DNA of 64,000 nucleotides from Clostridia bacterium (lineage in GTDB: Bacteria > Bacillota > Clostridia > Lachnospirales > Lachnospiraceae), in NCBI GenBank assembly GCA_009929615.1, contig SAAB01000014.1, positions 1 to 64,000 of the forward strand, read 5' to 3'. The stretch's first letter is position 1, and each line of letters begins with the position of its first letter. Shown here piece by piece: positions 42,753-51,848 of this stretch. A program made the translations under genes and the position numbers. The notes beneath the pieces are model-generated. The model was not told the origin of the DNA, ran no database searches, and saw only the letters and a program-made list of their open reading frames with translations.

Positions 42753-44963
42753 ATGGAAACACTTCACGGCCTGGTAGAACATATTGTTTACCATAATGAA
42801 AATAACGGATATACGGTCATGGCTCTTATGTGTCAGGGCGATGAAGTCATGTGTACAGGCATGATGGCGATGGTGAATGAAGGCGAGTATATCAAAGCCG
42901 AAGGCGATTATGTAGAACATGCTACCTATGGCAGGCAGTTCCGGATAGCTTTTTTCTCAATCGAAGCACCGGAAGATATCTTTTCAATTGAACGATATCT
43001 GGCTTCCGGGGCGATTAAGGGCATTGGGCCTTCGCTGGCAAGCCGTATTGTCAAGAAATTTAAAGAGGACAGTTTTCGAATTATAGAGAATGAGCCGGAG
43101 AGACTTGCAGAAATCAAAGGCATCAGCGAACGGAAAGCTCAGGAGATTTATCAGCAGTTCCACGATAAACAGGATATGCGTCAGGCCATGATGTTCTTAT
43201 CGAAATATGGTATCAGCACAGCTTATGCTGTGAAGATTTATAATGAATATGGCAGTAGACTGTATGATATTATTAAGGAAAATCCCTACCAGCTGGCAGA
43301 AGATGTAACGGGTATTGGATTCCGGCTGGCAGATGATATTGCTCAGCGGGCGGGAATCGGAATGGATTCAGCCTATCGAATTCGAAGCGGCGTTGTCTAT
43401 GTCCTGCTTCAGGCGACTATGAATGGCCATGTTTATCTGCCGGTTGAACTTTTGAAACAACAGGCGGCAGATATTTTGGAGGTATCGGAGGATGCGGTAG
43501 AGCATCAGCTGATGGAATTGTCTATTGATAAGAAAATTATTATCAAAAATATTGAAGACGAACCGGTAGTTTATGCATCTGCCTACTATTATCTGGAGCT
43601 GAGTACGGCACGAATGTTGAAGAATCTGAATATTAAGTATGATGTGAGCTTCAGGGAGGCGGAGCATCAGATTCAGAGGATTGAAAAGAATGAAAAGATT
43701 GAGCTGGATGAGATGCAGAAGACGGCGGTTATTGAAGGCGCCAGAAATGGCCTTCTTGTTATTACAGGTGGTCCTGGTACGGGAAAGACAACGACTATCA
43801 ATGCCATTATTCGATTTTTTGAAAACGAAGGCCTTGAACTCCGCCTGGCAGCACCGACAGGGCGTGCAGCAAAACGAATGACCGAGGCAACCGGGTATGA
43901 AGCTCAGACCATCCACCGAATGTTAGAATTGACCGGTGGACCGGAGGACAAAGAGGGCGGACGATTCGAGCGGAATGAGCAGAATCCGCTGGAAACGGAT
44001 GTTATTATCATTGATGAGATGTCCATGGTGGATATTCACCTTATGAATGCGCTTCTTAAAGCGATTATGCCGGGAACCCGTTTGATTATGGTGGGGGATG
44101 TGAATCAGCTGCCATCGGTAGGACCGGGAAATGTATTAAAGGACATTATTCAGTCCCACTGTTTTAATGTGGTTATGCTGACAAAGATTTTCCGTCAGGC
44201 TATGGAGAGTGCCATTATAAAAAATGCCCATAAGATTAATGATGGCGAAGATATTGACCTGAATGTGAAGACGACGGATTTCTTTTTCCTGCAGAGACAG
44301 CAGGTGATGGATGTTCAGGGCGTTCTTATTGCGCTGATTCGGGATAAGCTTCCGAAAAATGTCGGAGCAACACCTTATGATATCCAGGTATTGACACCGA
44401 TGCGAAAAGGTGAACTGGGGGTTGAACGATTAAATAAACTCTTGCAGGAATATCTGAATCCAAAGGATGAAACTAAGCGAGAAAAAGAATTTGGTGACCG
44501 TCTCTTTAGAGAAGGGGATAAGGTCATGCAGATTAAAAATAACTATCAGCTGGAGTGGGAGATTACAGACCGCTACGGAATTCCTGTTGAAAAGGGTGTA
44601 GGTGTTTTTAACGGAGATATGGGAATTGTGCGTGAAATCAATTATTTTGCAGAGCAGATGACTGTAGAATTTGATGAAGGCCGCAAGATTATTTATCCTT
44701 TTGCCCAACTGGACGAGCTGGAATTATCCTATGCGATTACCGTACATAAATCCCAGGGAAGTGAATATCCGGCAGTTGTAATGCCATTGCTTTCAGGACC
44801 GAGGATGCTGTTTAACAGAAACATTTTATATACAGCAGTCACCCGTGCTAAAAAATGTGTGGCTATCGTAGGAAGCGGTCAGGCAGTGACCCAGATGATT
44901 CATAATCAGAGGGAACAGAAGCGGTACAGTTCGCTGCATGTATGGCTGAACGAAGTGGAATAG
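42753..44963 (+). CDS. recD2: RecD2 family 5'-3' DNA helicase
   Basis: Superfamily 1B helicase of 736 residues that acts without RecBC in DNA repair and fork maintenance. An OB-like N-terminus (LVEHIVYHNENNGYTVM) is followed by helix-hairpin-helix segments (AIKGIGPSLASRIVKKF and IKGISERKAQEIY). Walker A GGPGTGKT is at 339-346; APTGRAAKRMTEATG is motif Ia, IIIDEMSMVD motif II, VGDVNQLPSVGPG motif III, and the last motif VTRAKKCVAIVG is near the C-terminus, preceded by ITVHKSQGSEYPAVV. No distinct promoter is seen, so it may depend on read-through from the mreB-like gene. Confidence 0.95.
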   Translation: METLHGLVEHIVYHNENNGYTVMALMCQGDEVMCTGMMAMVNEGEYIKAEGDYVEHATYGRQFRIAFFSIEAPEDIFSIERYLASGAIKGIGPSLASRIVKKFKEDSFRIIENEPERLAEIKGISERKAQEIYQQFHDKQDMRQAMMFLSKYGISTAYAVKIYNEYGSRLYDIIKENPYQLAEDVTGIGFRLADDIAQRAGIGMDSAYRIRSGVVYVLLQATMNGHVYLPVELLKQQAADILEVSEDAVEHQLMELSIDKKIIIKNIEDEPVVYASAYYYLELSTARMLKNLNIKYDVSFREAEHQIQRIEKNEKIELDEMQKTAVIEGARNGLLVITGGPGTGKTTTINAIIRFFENEGLELRLAAPTGRAAKRMTEATGYEAQTIHRMLELTGGPEDKEGGRFERNEQNPLETDVIIIDEMSMVDIHLMNALLKAIMPGTRLIMVGDVNQLPSVGPGNVLKDIIQSHCFNVVMLTKIFRQAMESAIIKNAHKINDGEDIDLNVKTTDFFFLQRQQVMDVQGVLIALIRDKLPKNVGATPYDIQVLTPMRKGELGVERLNKLLQEYLNPKDETKREKEFGDRLFREGDKVMQIKNNYQLEWEITDRYGIPVEKGVGVFNGDMGIVREINYFAEQMTVEFDEGRKIIYPFAQLDELELSYAITVHKSQGSEYPAVVMPLLSGPRMLFNRNILYTAVTRAKKCVAIVGSGQAVTQMIHNQREQKRYSSLHVWLNEVE

Positions 44964-44990
44964 ACAGGCAGTTAACAGATGTTGTATAAT
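44961..44990 (+). promoter_or_regulatory. Promoter of the GH25 gene
   Basis: TAGACA (44961-44966), 18-bp spacer, TATAAT (44985-44990). The -35 box overlaps the recD2 stop, and the -10 lies downstream of the ATG at 44979, which rules that ATG out as start for this transcript. Confidence 0.6.
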
Positions 44991-45008
44991 AAGAAACAGA
45001 GGTATGGC

Positions 45009-46670
45009 ATGAAAAAAATACTTATAAAGAGAATGACAGCGGGAATGCTGATGATGGTCATGTTGTGGACCGGTACAGTAAATGCATATGCACTGGAAAC
45101 GGAAGAGAACGGAGAGACTGTAGAGAGTATCGAGACCCTGTCAGAGGAGACCGAAAGTGAAACTGTGGAACCGGCAGCTGCTATAGAAACTGAGGCAGAA
45201 GAAGGTGTGCTTAGAGAAAACAGTTTCCGGTATCAGGATGGTGAATGGGTTCCGGAAGAACGGGCTTATTATGCCAACGGCTTTGAACCATGGAGTTTTG
45301 TGAATGGAAACTGGATTAATTCCTTTGGGGATGCCATTCCGGGAGCATTGGCGAAAGGGATAGATGTTTCTTATATTCAGAAAAACATTGACTGGGAAGC
45401 CGTACTGCTTTCCGATGTGGATTATGCCATTATAAGATGTGGGTATGGTAATAATTTCGCCAGCCAGGATGACAGCTATTGGAAACGGAACGCAGATGAA
45501 TGTACACGGCTGGATATTCCTTTTGGTGTATATATCTATTCCTATGCTATGGATGTAGAAGAGGCAAGAAGTGAAGCAGAGCATGTTCTCCGACTGGTAG
45601 AAGGCTATGATTTAACACTGCCGATTTATTATGATTTAGAGGATTCACGATTTACGGGAACACTGTCAAATACAGAGATTGCAGATATTGCAGAGGTATT
45701 CTGTAATACGATTGAAGGTGCGGGTTATGAAGTTGGCATTTATGCCAATTTAGACTGGTTTGAAAATAAACTGACAGATTCCAGATTTGACCAGTGGCAG
45801 AAATGGATTGCCCAGTATAATTATCGATGCAGTTATCCGGGAAGTTATGCCATGTCGCAGTGTACGGCTTCCGGTGTGGTTGATGGAATTGACAATGCGG
45901 TGGATTTGAACTTTGCATTTATGGAAGTTCCGGCCCGGGCAAAAAATGTTCAGAGATTTGTAGAACGGCTCTATAACTTAATATTGGGACGTGAAGCGGA
46001 CAGACCAGGACTTAGGGACTGGAAATGGCGTCTGTTGAATCAGGAGGAAACAGGAGCAGAGGTTGCCCGTGGTTTTATCATGAGTCAGGAGTTCATGGAC
46101 CGGGGGTTAACCGATGAAGAATATGTTGAGGTGCTGTATCAGACCTGTTTTAACCGTTCTGCGGATAGTGATGGTAAGGCCTATTGGATGAAACGATTGG
46201 GCAGCAGGCTGAGTCGGGAGTATGTTTTGCATGGATTTATAGAATCTCAGGAATTTACAGATATATGTGCGTCTTATGATATTATCAGAGGAAACACAGA
46301 ATTGTCCGACGTTTTGGATTTAAATCCGGATATGACATTGTTTGTTTATCGGAATTACAATCAGTTTTTGGGGAGAGAACCGGACGCGGAAGGTCTGCCT
46401 TACTGGGTAAGACAGCTTGCAGAGGGACAGAGTTCACCGAGAGAAGTAGCTCATGGATTTGTTTTTTCTGAGGAAGTAATGAGCAAAAATCTTTCAGATG
46501 AAGAGTATGTCAAAGTATTGTATCGAGGAATTTTTGATAGAGAAGCTGACCCGGATGGGCTGGCAGACTGGACTAACCGCCTGAGTCAGGGACAGTCCAG
46601 AGAAGAAATATTTGACGGATTTGCCAATTCGGCTGAATTTCTTCGATTGGTACAGAGCTTTGGATTATAA
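45009..46670 (+). CDS. Secreted GH25 muramidase with DUF4214 repeats
   Basis: Predicted exported cell-wall lysozyme of 553 residues. A signal peptide covers about 1-29 (MKKILIKRMTAG start, cut after NAYA), followed by an acidic Glu/Thr-rich linker. The GH25 domain spans about 110-315, with GIDVSYIQ and the catalytic Asp209/Glu211 in YYDLED. The C-terminal half holds DUF4214-type repeats with the LYNLILGREADRPGL, YRNYNQFLGREPDAEGL and LYRGIFDREADPDGL pattern (calcium-loop-like, GREPD). ATG 45009 follows AGAGG by 6 nt; the earlier ATG 44979 lies in the promoter. It sits at the border of the polysaccharide locus and may remodel the wall for glycan attachment. Confidence 0.88.
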   Translation: MKKILIKRMTAGMLMMVMLWTGTVNAYALETEENGETVESIETLSEETESETVEPAAAIETEAEEGVLRENSFRYQDGEWVPEERAYYANGFEPWSFVNGNWINSFGDAIPGALAKGIDVSYIQKNIDWEAVLLSDVDYAIIRCGYGNNFASQDDSYWKRNADECTRLDIPFGVYIYSYAMDVEEARSEAEHVLRLVEGYDLTLPIYYDLEDSRFTGTLSNTEIADIAEVFCNTIEGAGYEVGIYANLDWFENKLTDSRFDQWQKWIAQYNYRCSYPGSYAMSQCTASGVVDGIDNAVDLNFAFMEVPARAKNVQRFVERLYNLILGREADRPGLRDWKWRLLNQEETGAEVARGFIMSQEFMDRGLTDEEYVEVLYQTCFNRSADSDGKAYWMKRLGSRLSREYVLHGFIESQEFTDICASYDIIRGNTELSDVLDLNPDMTLFVYRNYNQFLGREPDAEGLPYWVRQLAEGQSSPREVAHGFVFSEEVMSKNLSDEEYVKVLYRGIFDREADPDGLADWTNRLSQGQSREEIFDGFANSAEFLRLVQSFGL

Positions 46671-46697
46671 AGTAATAAAGTAACGGGGGATAAAAGG

Positions 46698-48119
46698 ATG
46701 AAGCAGCTTGCGGCGAAGTTGGAGAGAACAATTGTATTTTTGTTAAAGACATGTTTGTATACCATGCTTTTTGTGGGCTTTTTCGGTATTATGGGCATTG
46801 AGAATCCTCAGCTGCTTCGTTTTTCACGAACTTCCGGTGTCACGATGCTGACCTTTGCAGTTGTGGGGCTTGGGATGACAGCAGCCTATGGCCGGTATGA
46901 TATTGGAAAGCGAAAGAGTAAACCGATTATTTCATCCATAGGGCTGGCTACGCTGATTACGGATATTGTAACCTATGTGGAGTTGTCGATCATGAATACG
47001 AATCCGACGAATAATACCCGTTTTCAGTTTGAAAGTATTGGCCTTTTTATTGTTGTTATTATTATTCAGATGATAGCTGTCATTATATTTACCTATGGCG
47101 GCAACTGGATGTATTTTAAATTATATGAGCCGGAGCGGTGTTGCGTGATAACTTCCTCAAAGGAGGCATTTCTACAGATTAGTCATGCGGTGGATGTCTT
47201 CCGTAAGCAATACCGGATTTGTGAAGTGAAAGATTACCGGTCAGATGACTTGACGGATGCTATACTGCGGTGTGAAACTGTGTTCTTATATGATGTTCCG
47301 GTTAAAGAACGGACAGAATTAATTGAGTACTGCTATCGAAATATGCGCAGTATTTATTTCGGTCCTGAAATATCGGATATTGTCGAGATTAATTCAAAGT
47401 ACGTTATTCTGGATGATATTTCTCTAATCAATCTTCCGGTGAAGGAGTTGTCCTTAGAGCAGCGTTTTGTGAAACGGTGTATGGATATCCTTTCGTCTTT
47501 GGCGGCCATGATTATTACCTCGCCAATATGGCTTATATGTGCCATTGCCATCAAGATGAATGATGGAGGCAAGGTATTCTTTAAACAAAAGAGAGCGACA
47601 AAGGACGGAAAAGTTTTTGAAGTTTATAAGTTCCGTACGATGAAGGAGAATGTGACAAATTATTCAGCGGTTGAGGAGGATGACCGAATTACAAAGGTGG
47701 GACATTTCCTGAGAAAGTACCGGCTGGATGAATTCCCCCAGTTTCTGAATATTTTTATGGGAGACATGAGCCTTGTGGGTCCGAGACCGGAGATGTTAGA
47801 GAATGTCTATTTGTATACGAAGGAGTATCCGGAATTTGCCTACCGGCTTCGTGTAAAAGCGGGTCTTACCGGCTACGCTCAGATTGCGGGTAAATACAAT
47901 ACAACACCAAAGTATAAGCTGATTTTGGATTTAATGTATATTGAAGATTACAGCCTTTTAAAAGATGTTAAACTGGTTCTGCAGACGTTGATTGTGTTCT
48001 TTAAGCCGGACAGCACAGAGGCTTTTGATGAAAGCCGTTATGAGCATCTGGAAAAGTTTGCTGAATTATTGGATGAAAGCTGGAAGCAAAGTGAGGAAGA
48101 AACGGATGAACCAAGTTGA
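46698..48119 (+). CDS. Polyprenyl glycosylphosphotransferase (initiating sugar transferase)
   Basis: Membrane enzyme that starts glycan repeat synthesis by moving a sugar-1-phosphate to undecaprenyl phosphate. The N-terminal half has four to five helices (about 15-150) and a CoA-binding-like soluble part; a further helix at about 258-280 leads into the catalytic domain (KRCMDILSSLAAMI, KQKRATKDGKVFEVYKFRTM, KYRLDEFPQFLNIFMGDMSLVGPRPEM). These motifs define the WbaP/WcaJ type. At 473 residues it is full length. The gene opens the polysaccharide locus with GGGGGAT as ribosome binding site; the sugar moved is not decidable. Confidence 0.93.
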   Translation: MKQLAAKLERTIVFLLKTCLYTMLFVGFFGIMGIENPQLLRFSRTSGVTMLTFAVVGLGMTAAYGRYDIGKRKSKPIISSIGLATLITDIVTYVELSIMNTNPTNNTRFQFESIGLFIVVIIIQMIAVIIFTYGGNWMYFKLYEPERCCVITSSKEAFLQISHAVDVFRKQYRICEVKDYRSDDLTDAILRCETVFLYDVPVKERTELIEYCYRNMRSIYFGPEISDIVEINSKYVILDDISLINLPVKELSLEQRFVKRCMDILSSLAAMIITSPIWLICAIAIKMNDGGKVFFKQKRATKDGKVFEVYKFRTMKENVTNYSAVEEDDRITKVGHFLRKYRLDEFPQFLNIFMGDMSLVGPRPEMLENVYLYTKEYPEFAYRLRVKAGLTGYAQIAGKYNTTPKYKLILDLMYIEDYSLLKDVKLVLQTLIVFFKPDSTEAFDESRYEHLEKFAELLDESWKQSEEETDEPS

Positions 48120-48870
48120 GATAAGTGCAGGAATCGTAACCTATAATAACGCAAAAGAAATCATTCCTTGTCTGAATACCCTTGTTGAGTATACACAGGG
48201 GATGAATCTAAAGATTTATATCTTTGACAATCATTCGCAGGATGAGACAGTTTCATTGGTGCGGGCAGGATTTCCACAGGTCCACATCATTGAAAGCAGT
48301 GAGAATTATGGATTTGGTTATGGACATAATCAAATATTAAAACGAGTCGCATCCAGATATCATATGGTTGTTAATCCGGATATTCAGTTTGTAGAACATA
48401 CGGTTGAAAGGCTGGTAAGATTTTTAGAACACAATCCGAAGGTGGGAATGGTCACACCTCAGATACGAAATCTGGACGGAAGTGAGCAGTTTCTGCCAAA
48501 ACGGGACCCGAAATTTTCCTATGTTATTTTAAGTAAGCTGAATCCTTTCAGGTTTTACAGGGATGAGTACACCCGGTCCGGAGAAAAATTTACAAAACCA
48601 ACCCGGATTTTATCCAGTACAGGCTGTTTTTTTATAATACGAACCGAATTGTTTCGAGAAAATAACGGATTTGATGAACGGTATTTTATGTATTTTGAAG
48701 ATGCCGACCTTTCACGAAGTATCCGAAAAAGAGGCGCTGTTGTTTTCTATCCAAAGGCTTATGTGTATCATGCCTGGAAGAGGGATAATACCCGGAGTCT
48801 GAGAGGCATTCGAATCTTTTTGACATCGATGATGAAATATTTTTGGAAATGGAAAAGGGATGTGCGATGA
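48106..48870 (+). CDS. Family 2 glycosyltransferase (rhamnosyltransferase-like)
   Basis: Cytoplasmic GT2 of 254 residues. The core reads SAGIVTYNNAKEIIPCLNTL, YIFDNHSQDET, NYGFGYGHNQIL and MVVNPDIQFVE (the metal-binding loop), then FDERYFMYFEDADLSRSIRKRG, the pattern of WbbL/RfbN-like rhamnosyltransferases. Start ATG 48106 lies inside the preceding gene (14-nt overlap); the longer upstream open frame lacks a ribosome binding site. It overlaps the next gene by ATGA. Donor sugar is likely dTDP-rhamnose by family, but this is uncertain. Confidence 0.85.
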   Translation: MNQVEISAGIVTYNNAKEIIPCLNTLVEYTQGMNLKIYIFDNHSQDETVSLVRAGFPQVHIIESSENYGFGYGHNQILKRVASRYHMVVNPDIQFVEHTVERLVRFLEHNPKVGMVTPQIRNLDGSEQFLPKRDPKFSYVILSKLNPFRFYRDEYTRSGEKFTKPTRILSSTGCFFIIRTELFRENNGFDERYFMYFEDADLSRSIRKRGAVVFYPKAYVYHAWKRDNTRSLRGIRIFLTSMMKYFWKWKRDVR

Positions 48871-49805
48871 TTGAAATACTAATGGCAACCTATAATGGCG
48901 AAGGCTACCTTCAGGAACAGCTGGAATCCATTGAAAAGCAGACCCATAGAGAGTGGCATCTGACCGTTCATGATGATGGTTCAACAGACAGAACCTGGCA
49001 GATTTTAGAGGACTTTCAAAAGCGGATGGGCGAAAAGAAAGTCTTTCTTCAAAAGAACGTGCCGCCAACAGGCAGTGCGAAGAAGAATTTCATAGGTCTC
49101 CTTCAGAATTGCGACAGCCCTTATATGATGTGCTGTGACCAGGATGATGTATGGCATTCAGATAAAGTAGAGAAAACCTTCCATCGGATGAAACAGATGG
49201 AAAGAAAGTATGGGAAAGACATACCTCTGCTGGTCCACACGGATTTGAGAGTAGTGGATGAAAACTTAAATTGTATTCATCCCGGTTTTCATGAATATAT
49301 GAATCTTGAAACTCGGGGATATCTTCGTCATGAACTGATTCAGAATCAGGTTACAGGCTGTACGGTAATGATAAATCAGAAACTGAAAACCTATGTGAAC
49401 CAGGTTAGTTGTCCTGATAAAATTCTGATGCATGACCACTGGCTTGCTTTGACAGCCCTTGTTTTTGGAAAGATGAGTTATCTGAAGGAAGCGACAATCG
49501 ATTATCGACAGCATGGTGATAATTCGGTAGGGGCCCAGAATGCAAAAAGCTTTGAATACCGATGGATGCGGTTTCGCAGGGGCCGGAAAAAGTTCCGCCA
49601 GGATATGGGGGAATCAACGGAGCAAGTGCTATATTTTACCAGACTATATGCTACTTGTATTAATGATAAGAAAATGTTAAAAGTATTGAATGAATATGCC
49701 TTTTTATACAAAAAAAATAAAATAACCCGTATATTCTACTTTTTTTGCGACGGCTTTTGGAAGCGGGGGACAGTTCGCAAAATCATGCAGATTATCTGGG
49801 GGTAA
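48867..49805 (+). CDS. Family 2 glycosyltransferase
   Basis: A 312-residue GT2. IEILMATYNGEGYLQEQLESI begins the domain, LTVHDDGSTDRTW binds the nucleotide, and MCCDQDDVW is the DxD-like metal motif typical of the RfbF/rhamnosyl group. LLVHTDLRVVDENL and MHDHWLAL follow. ATG 48867 overlaps the stop of the preceding gene and has AAAGGGA 6 nt upstream; Met upstream at 48843 is within the neighbour and less likely. Its stop overlaps the start of the next gene, so this block is translationally coupled. Confidence 0.86.
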   Translation: MIEILMATYNGEGYLQEQLESIEKQTHREWHLTVHDDGSTDRTWQILEDFQKRMGEKKVFLQKNVPPTGSAKKNFIGLLQNCDSPYMMCCDQDDVWHSDKVEKTFHRMKQMERKYGKDIPLLVHTDLRVVDENLNCIHPGFHEYMNLETRGYLRHELIQNQVTGCTVMINQKLKTYVNQVSCPDKILMHDHWLALTALVFGKMSYLKEATIDYRQHGDNSVGAQNAKSFEYRWMRFRRGRKKFRQDMGESTEQVLYFTRLYATCINDKKMLKVLNEYAFLYKKNKITRIFYFFCDGFWKRGTVRKIMQIIWG

Positions 49806-51097
49806 TGGAACGGATATTAATGAATATAAATCAACGAATATTGAAAATATCGGAAATGCTGAAACCGGCTTTAAAGAAAGTGTTTCCTCAAAAATTATTA
49901 CAGCGAATAAAGCGGATATTTGTAGAGAAGAACTATAAAAAGATGGTGGAAACCGCCAGAGTACCTTTTGAAAGGGAGAGTCATCCGGACGGCGTGAATC
50001 TTATAGGATTAGTGCGGGCTGAGATGGGTCTAGGACAGAGCTGCCGTCTTTTGGCGAATGTTTTGGAGAAGGGGGATATTCCCTGCTCACTCTATGATTT
50101 TCAGTTGGGCAGTACCCTTCTTAAAGCGGAGGAGCACTCCTGGGATGACAGGATTTCAGAAGCATTTCCTTATAATCTGAATTTGATTCATATCAATCCC
50201 GATGAGATGATGCTCATGTACACACGCCTGGGGGCGGAGAAGTGGAGCGGCCGGTATAATATCGCTTTCTGGCTGTGGGAATTGGAAGAGATTCCTGAAC
50301 ATTGGAAGAAATTCTTCCCTATGCTGGATGAAATCTGGACACCATCCGAATTCATCAGCAATAATTTAAGAAAAGTAACCAGCCTTCCGGTGCATACGAT
50401 GCCTTACTGTGTTGAAGCTCCGGTAGATGAGGACTTAGATAGAGAATATTTTGGACTCCCGGAGGATAAGTTTTTGTTTTTGGTGATGTATGACTCAAAC
50501 AGCACCATAGAGCGGAAGAATCCTACAGGAGCCATTCGTGCGTTTAGAAAGGCTTTTAAAAACAACCCGGATGTGGGCATTATTGTGAAAATTAATAATG
50601 CAAAACCGAGAGATATGGAGCATCTAAACCGGTGGTTGGAAGAATGCCCAAATGTCTATTTTATCACGGAAACCCTCAGTAAGGTGGAAGTGAATTCGTT
50701 GATTAAACAGGCGGATGTGTTTGTATCCCTGCATCGGGCCGAAGGCTTCGGACTGGTTATGGCGGAGGCCATGATTGTGGGAACGCCGGTGATTGCTACA
50801 AACTGGTCATCAAACACAGAATTTATGAATTCCGAGGTGGCCTGTATGGTTGACTGCTCCTTTGCAACTTTGGAGAAGGACAGTCCGCCTTATAAGAAAG
50901 GCGCACGATGGGCGGAGCCGGACATTCATATGGCGGCGGTATATATGCGCAAGCTTTATAAGGACAAAGTTTATTATGAGCAGATACGGCGGAAGGCACA
51001 GGAATATATTGCAGAAAAGTTAAGCATGGAGAATGCTGTGAGCAGGATAAAGACGCGGATAGGAGAAATTTATGAGACACTTGAAAGAGATTTATGA
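49805..51097 (+). CDS. Family 4 glycosyltransferase
   Basis: A GT-B fold transferase of 430 residues. The N-terminal half includes GLVRAEMGLGQSCRLLANVL and the central NIAFWLWELEEIPEHW and IWTPSEFISNNLRK; the C-terminal nucleotide-sugar domain shows RKNPTGAIRAFRKAF, ADVFVSLHRAEGFGLVMAEAMIVGTPVIATNWS, where the E..GFGL..AEA motif holds the conserved acidic residue. ATG 49805 overlaps the previous stop (TAATG); ATG 49820 is possible. Its 3' end overlaps the ABC permease gene by 26 nt. Confidence 0.86.
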   Translation: MERILMNINQRILKISEMLKPALKKVFPQKLLQRIKRIFVEKNYKKMVETARVPFERESHPDGVNLIGLVRAEMGLGQSCRLLANVLEKGDIPCSLYDFQLGSTLLKAEEHSWDDRISEAFPYNLNLIHINPDEMMLMYTRLGAEKWSGRYNIAFWLWELEEIPEHWKKFFPMLDEIWTPSEFISNNLRKVTSLPVHTMPYCVEAPVDEDLDREYFGLPEDKFLFLVMYDSNSTIERKNPTGAIRAFRKAFKNNPDVGIIVKINNAKPRDMEHLNRWLEECPNVYFITETLSKVEVNSLIKQADVFVSLHRAEGFGLVMAEAMIVGTPVIATNWSSNTEFMNSEVACMVDCSFATLEKDSPPYKKGARWAEPDIHMAAVYMRKLYKDKVYYEQIRRKAQEYIAEKLSMENAVSRIKTRIGEIYETLERDL

Positions 51098-51848
51098 TTA
51101 CAGACAGATGATTTATAGTCTGGTTCGAAAAGAATTAAGGGGAAGATACAAGGGGTCAGCACTGGGATTCCTTTGGACATTTATCAATCCTCTGTTACAG
51201 CTGTGTGTATACACTTTTGTTTTCTCGGTAGTTATGCCGAATAATATTGAAAAGTTTTATTTGTATTTGTTTGTTGGTCTGATTCCGTGGCTGTTTTTCA
51301 GTGGTTCACTGACCGGGGGTGCAGCGAGTATTCTTAACCAGAAGGATATGGTCAAAAAGATTTATTTTCCGCGAGAGGTTATGCCAATTGCTTATGTAAC
51401 CAGTAATTTTGTCAACATGCTGCTATGCTTTCTGGTTATCTTTGCGGTGGTCCTTGTCTCCGGTGTAGGCATTAATCTGAGAGCGATTTGCTACCTGCCG
51501 ATTATTATGGCGGTTGAATATCTTATGTGTCTTGGCGGTGCACTGCTGACGTCAGCATTGACGGTATACTTTAGAGATTTAGAGTATATTCTTGGTATTG
51601 TAACTATGGCATGGATGTATTTTACACCTGTTGTTTATTCTCTTGAAATGGTACCTGAAAAGCTGCGTCCGATTATGAATTTAAATCCGATGACACCAGT
51701 AATTACAGGATATCGGGATGTGCTTTATGGTGGTCAGGTGCCTCATATACGGACATTATTCAGCGGTGTAGTCATGGGGGTTGTTTTACTCTTAGTGGGC
51801 TATGCTGTATTCCAGAAATTACAAAAAGGTTTTGCGGAGGAACTGTAG
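51072..51848 (+). CDS. Polysaccharide ABC transporter permease (Wzm/TagG-like)
   Basis: Membrane subunit that exports a finished lipid-linked polysaccharide. The 258-residue protein has six hydrophobic helices and the ABC-2 start LVRKELRGRYKGSALGFLWTFINPLLQL, which is the Wzm/TagG/RfbA signature. NPMTPVITGYRDVLYGG near residue 208 is another family motif. AGGAG lies 6 nt before ATG 51072, which overlaps the GT4 gene. The ATPase gene begins directly after its stop codon. The pair defines the locus as ABC-transporter dependent rather than Wzx/Wzy dependent; a Wzy-type gene was not seen in the window. Confidence 0.92.
   Translation: MRHLKEIYDYRQMIYSLVRKELRGRYKGSALGFLWTFINPLLQLCVYTFVFSVVMPNNIEKFYLYLFVGLIPWLFFSGSLTGGAASILNQKDMVKKIYFPREVMPIAYVTSNFVNMLLCFLVIFAVVLVSGVGINLRAICYLPIIMAVEYLMCLGGALLTSALTVYFRDLEYILGIVTMAWMYFTPVVYSLEMVPEKLRPIMNLNPMTPVITGYRDVLYGGQVPHIRTLFSGVVMGVVLLLVGYAVFQKLQKGFAEEL

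Noticed and set aside
44979..45008. Upstream ATG of the GH25 gene
   Set aside because: It overlaps the predicted -10 box and would put ten polar residues before the signal peptide.
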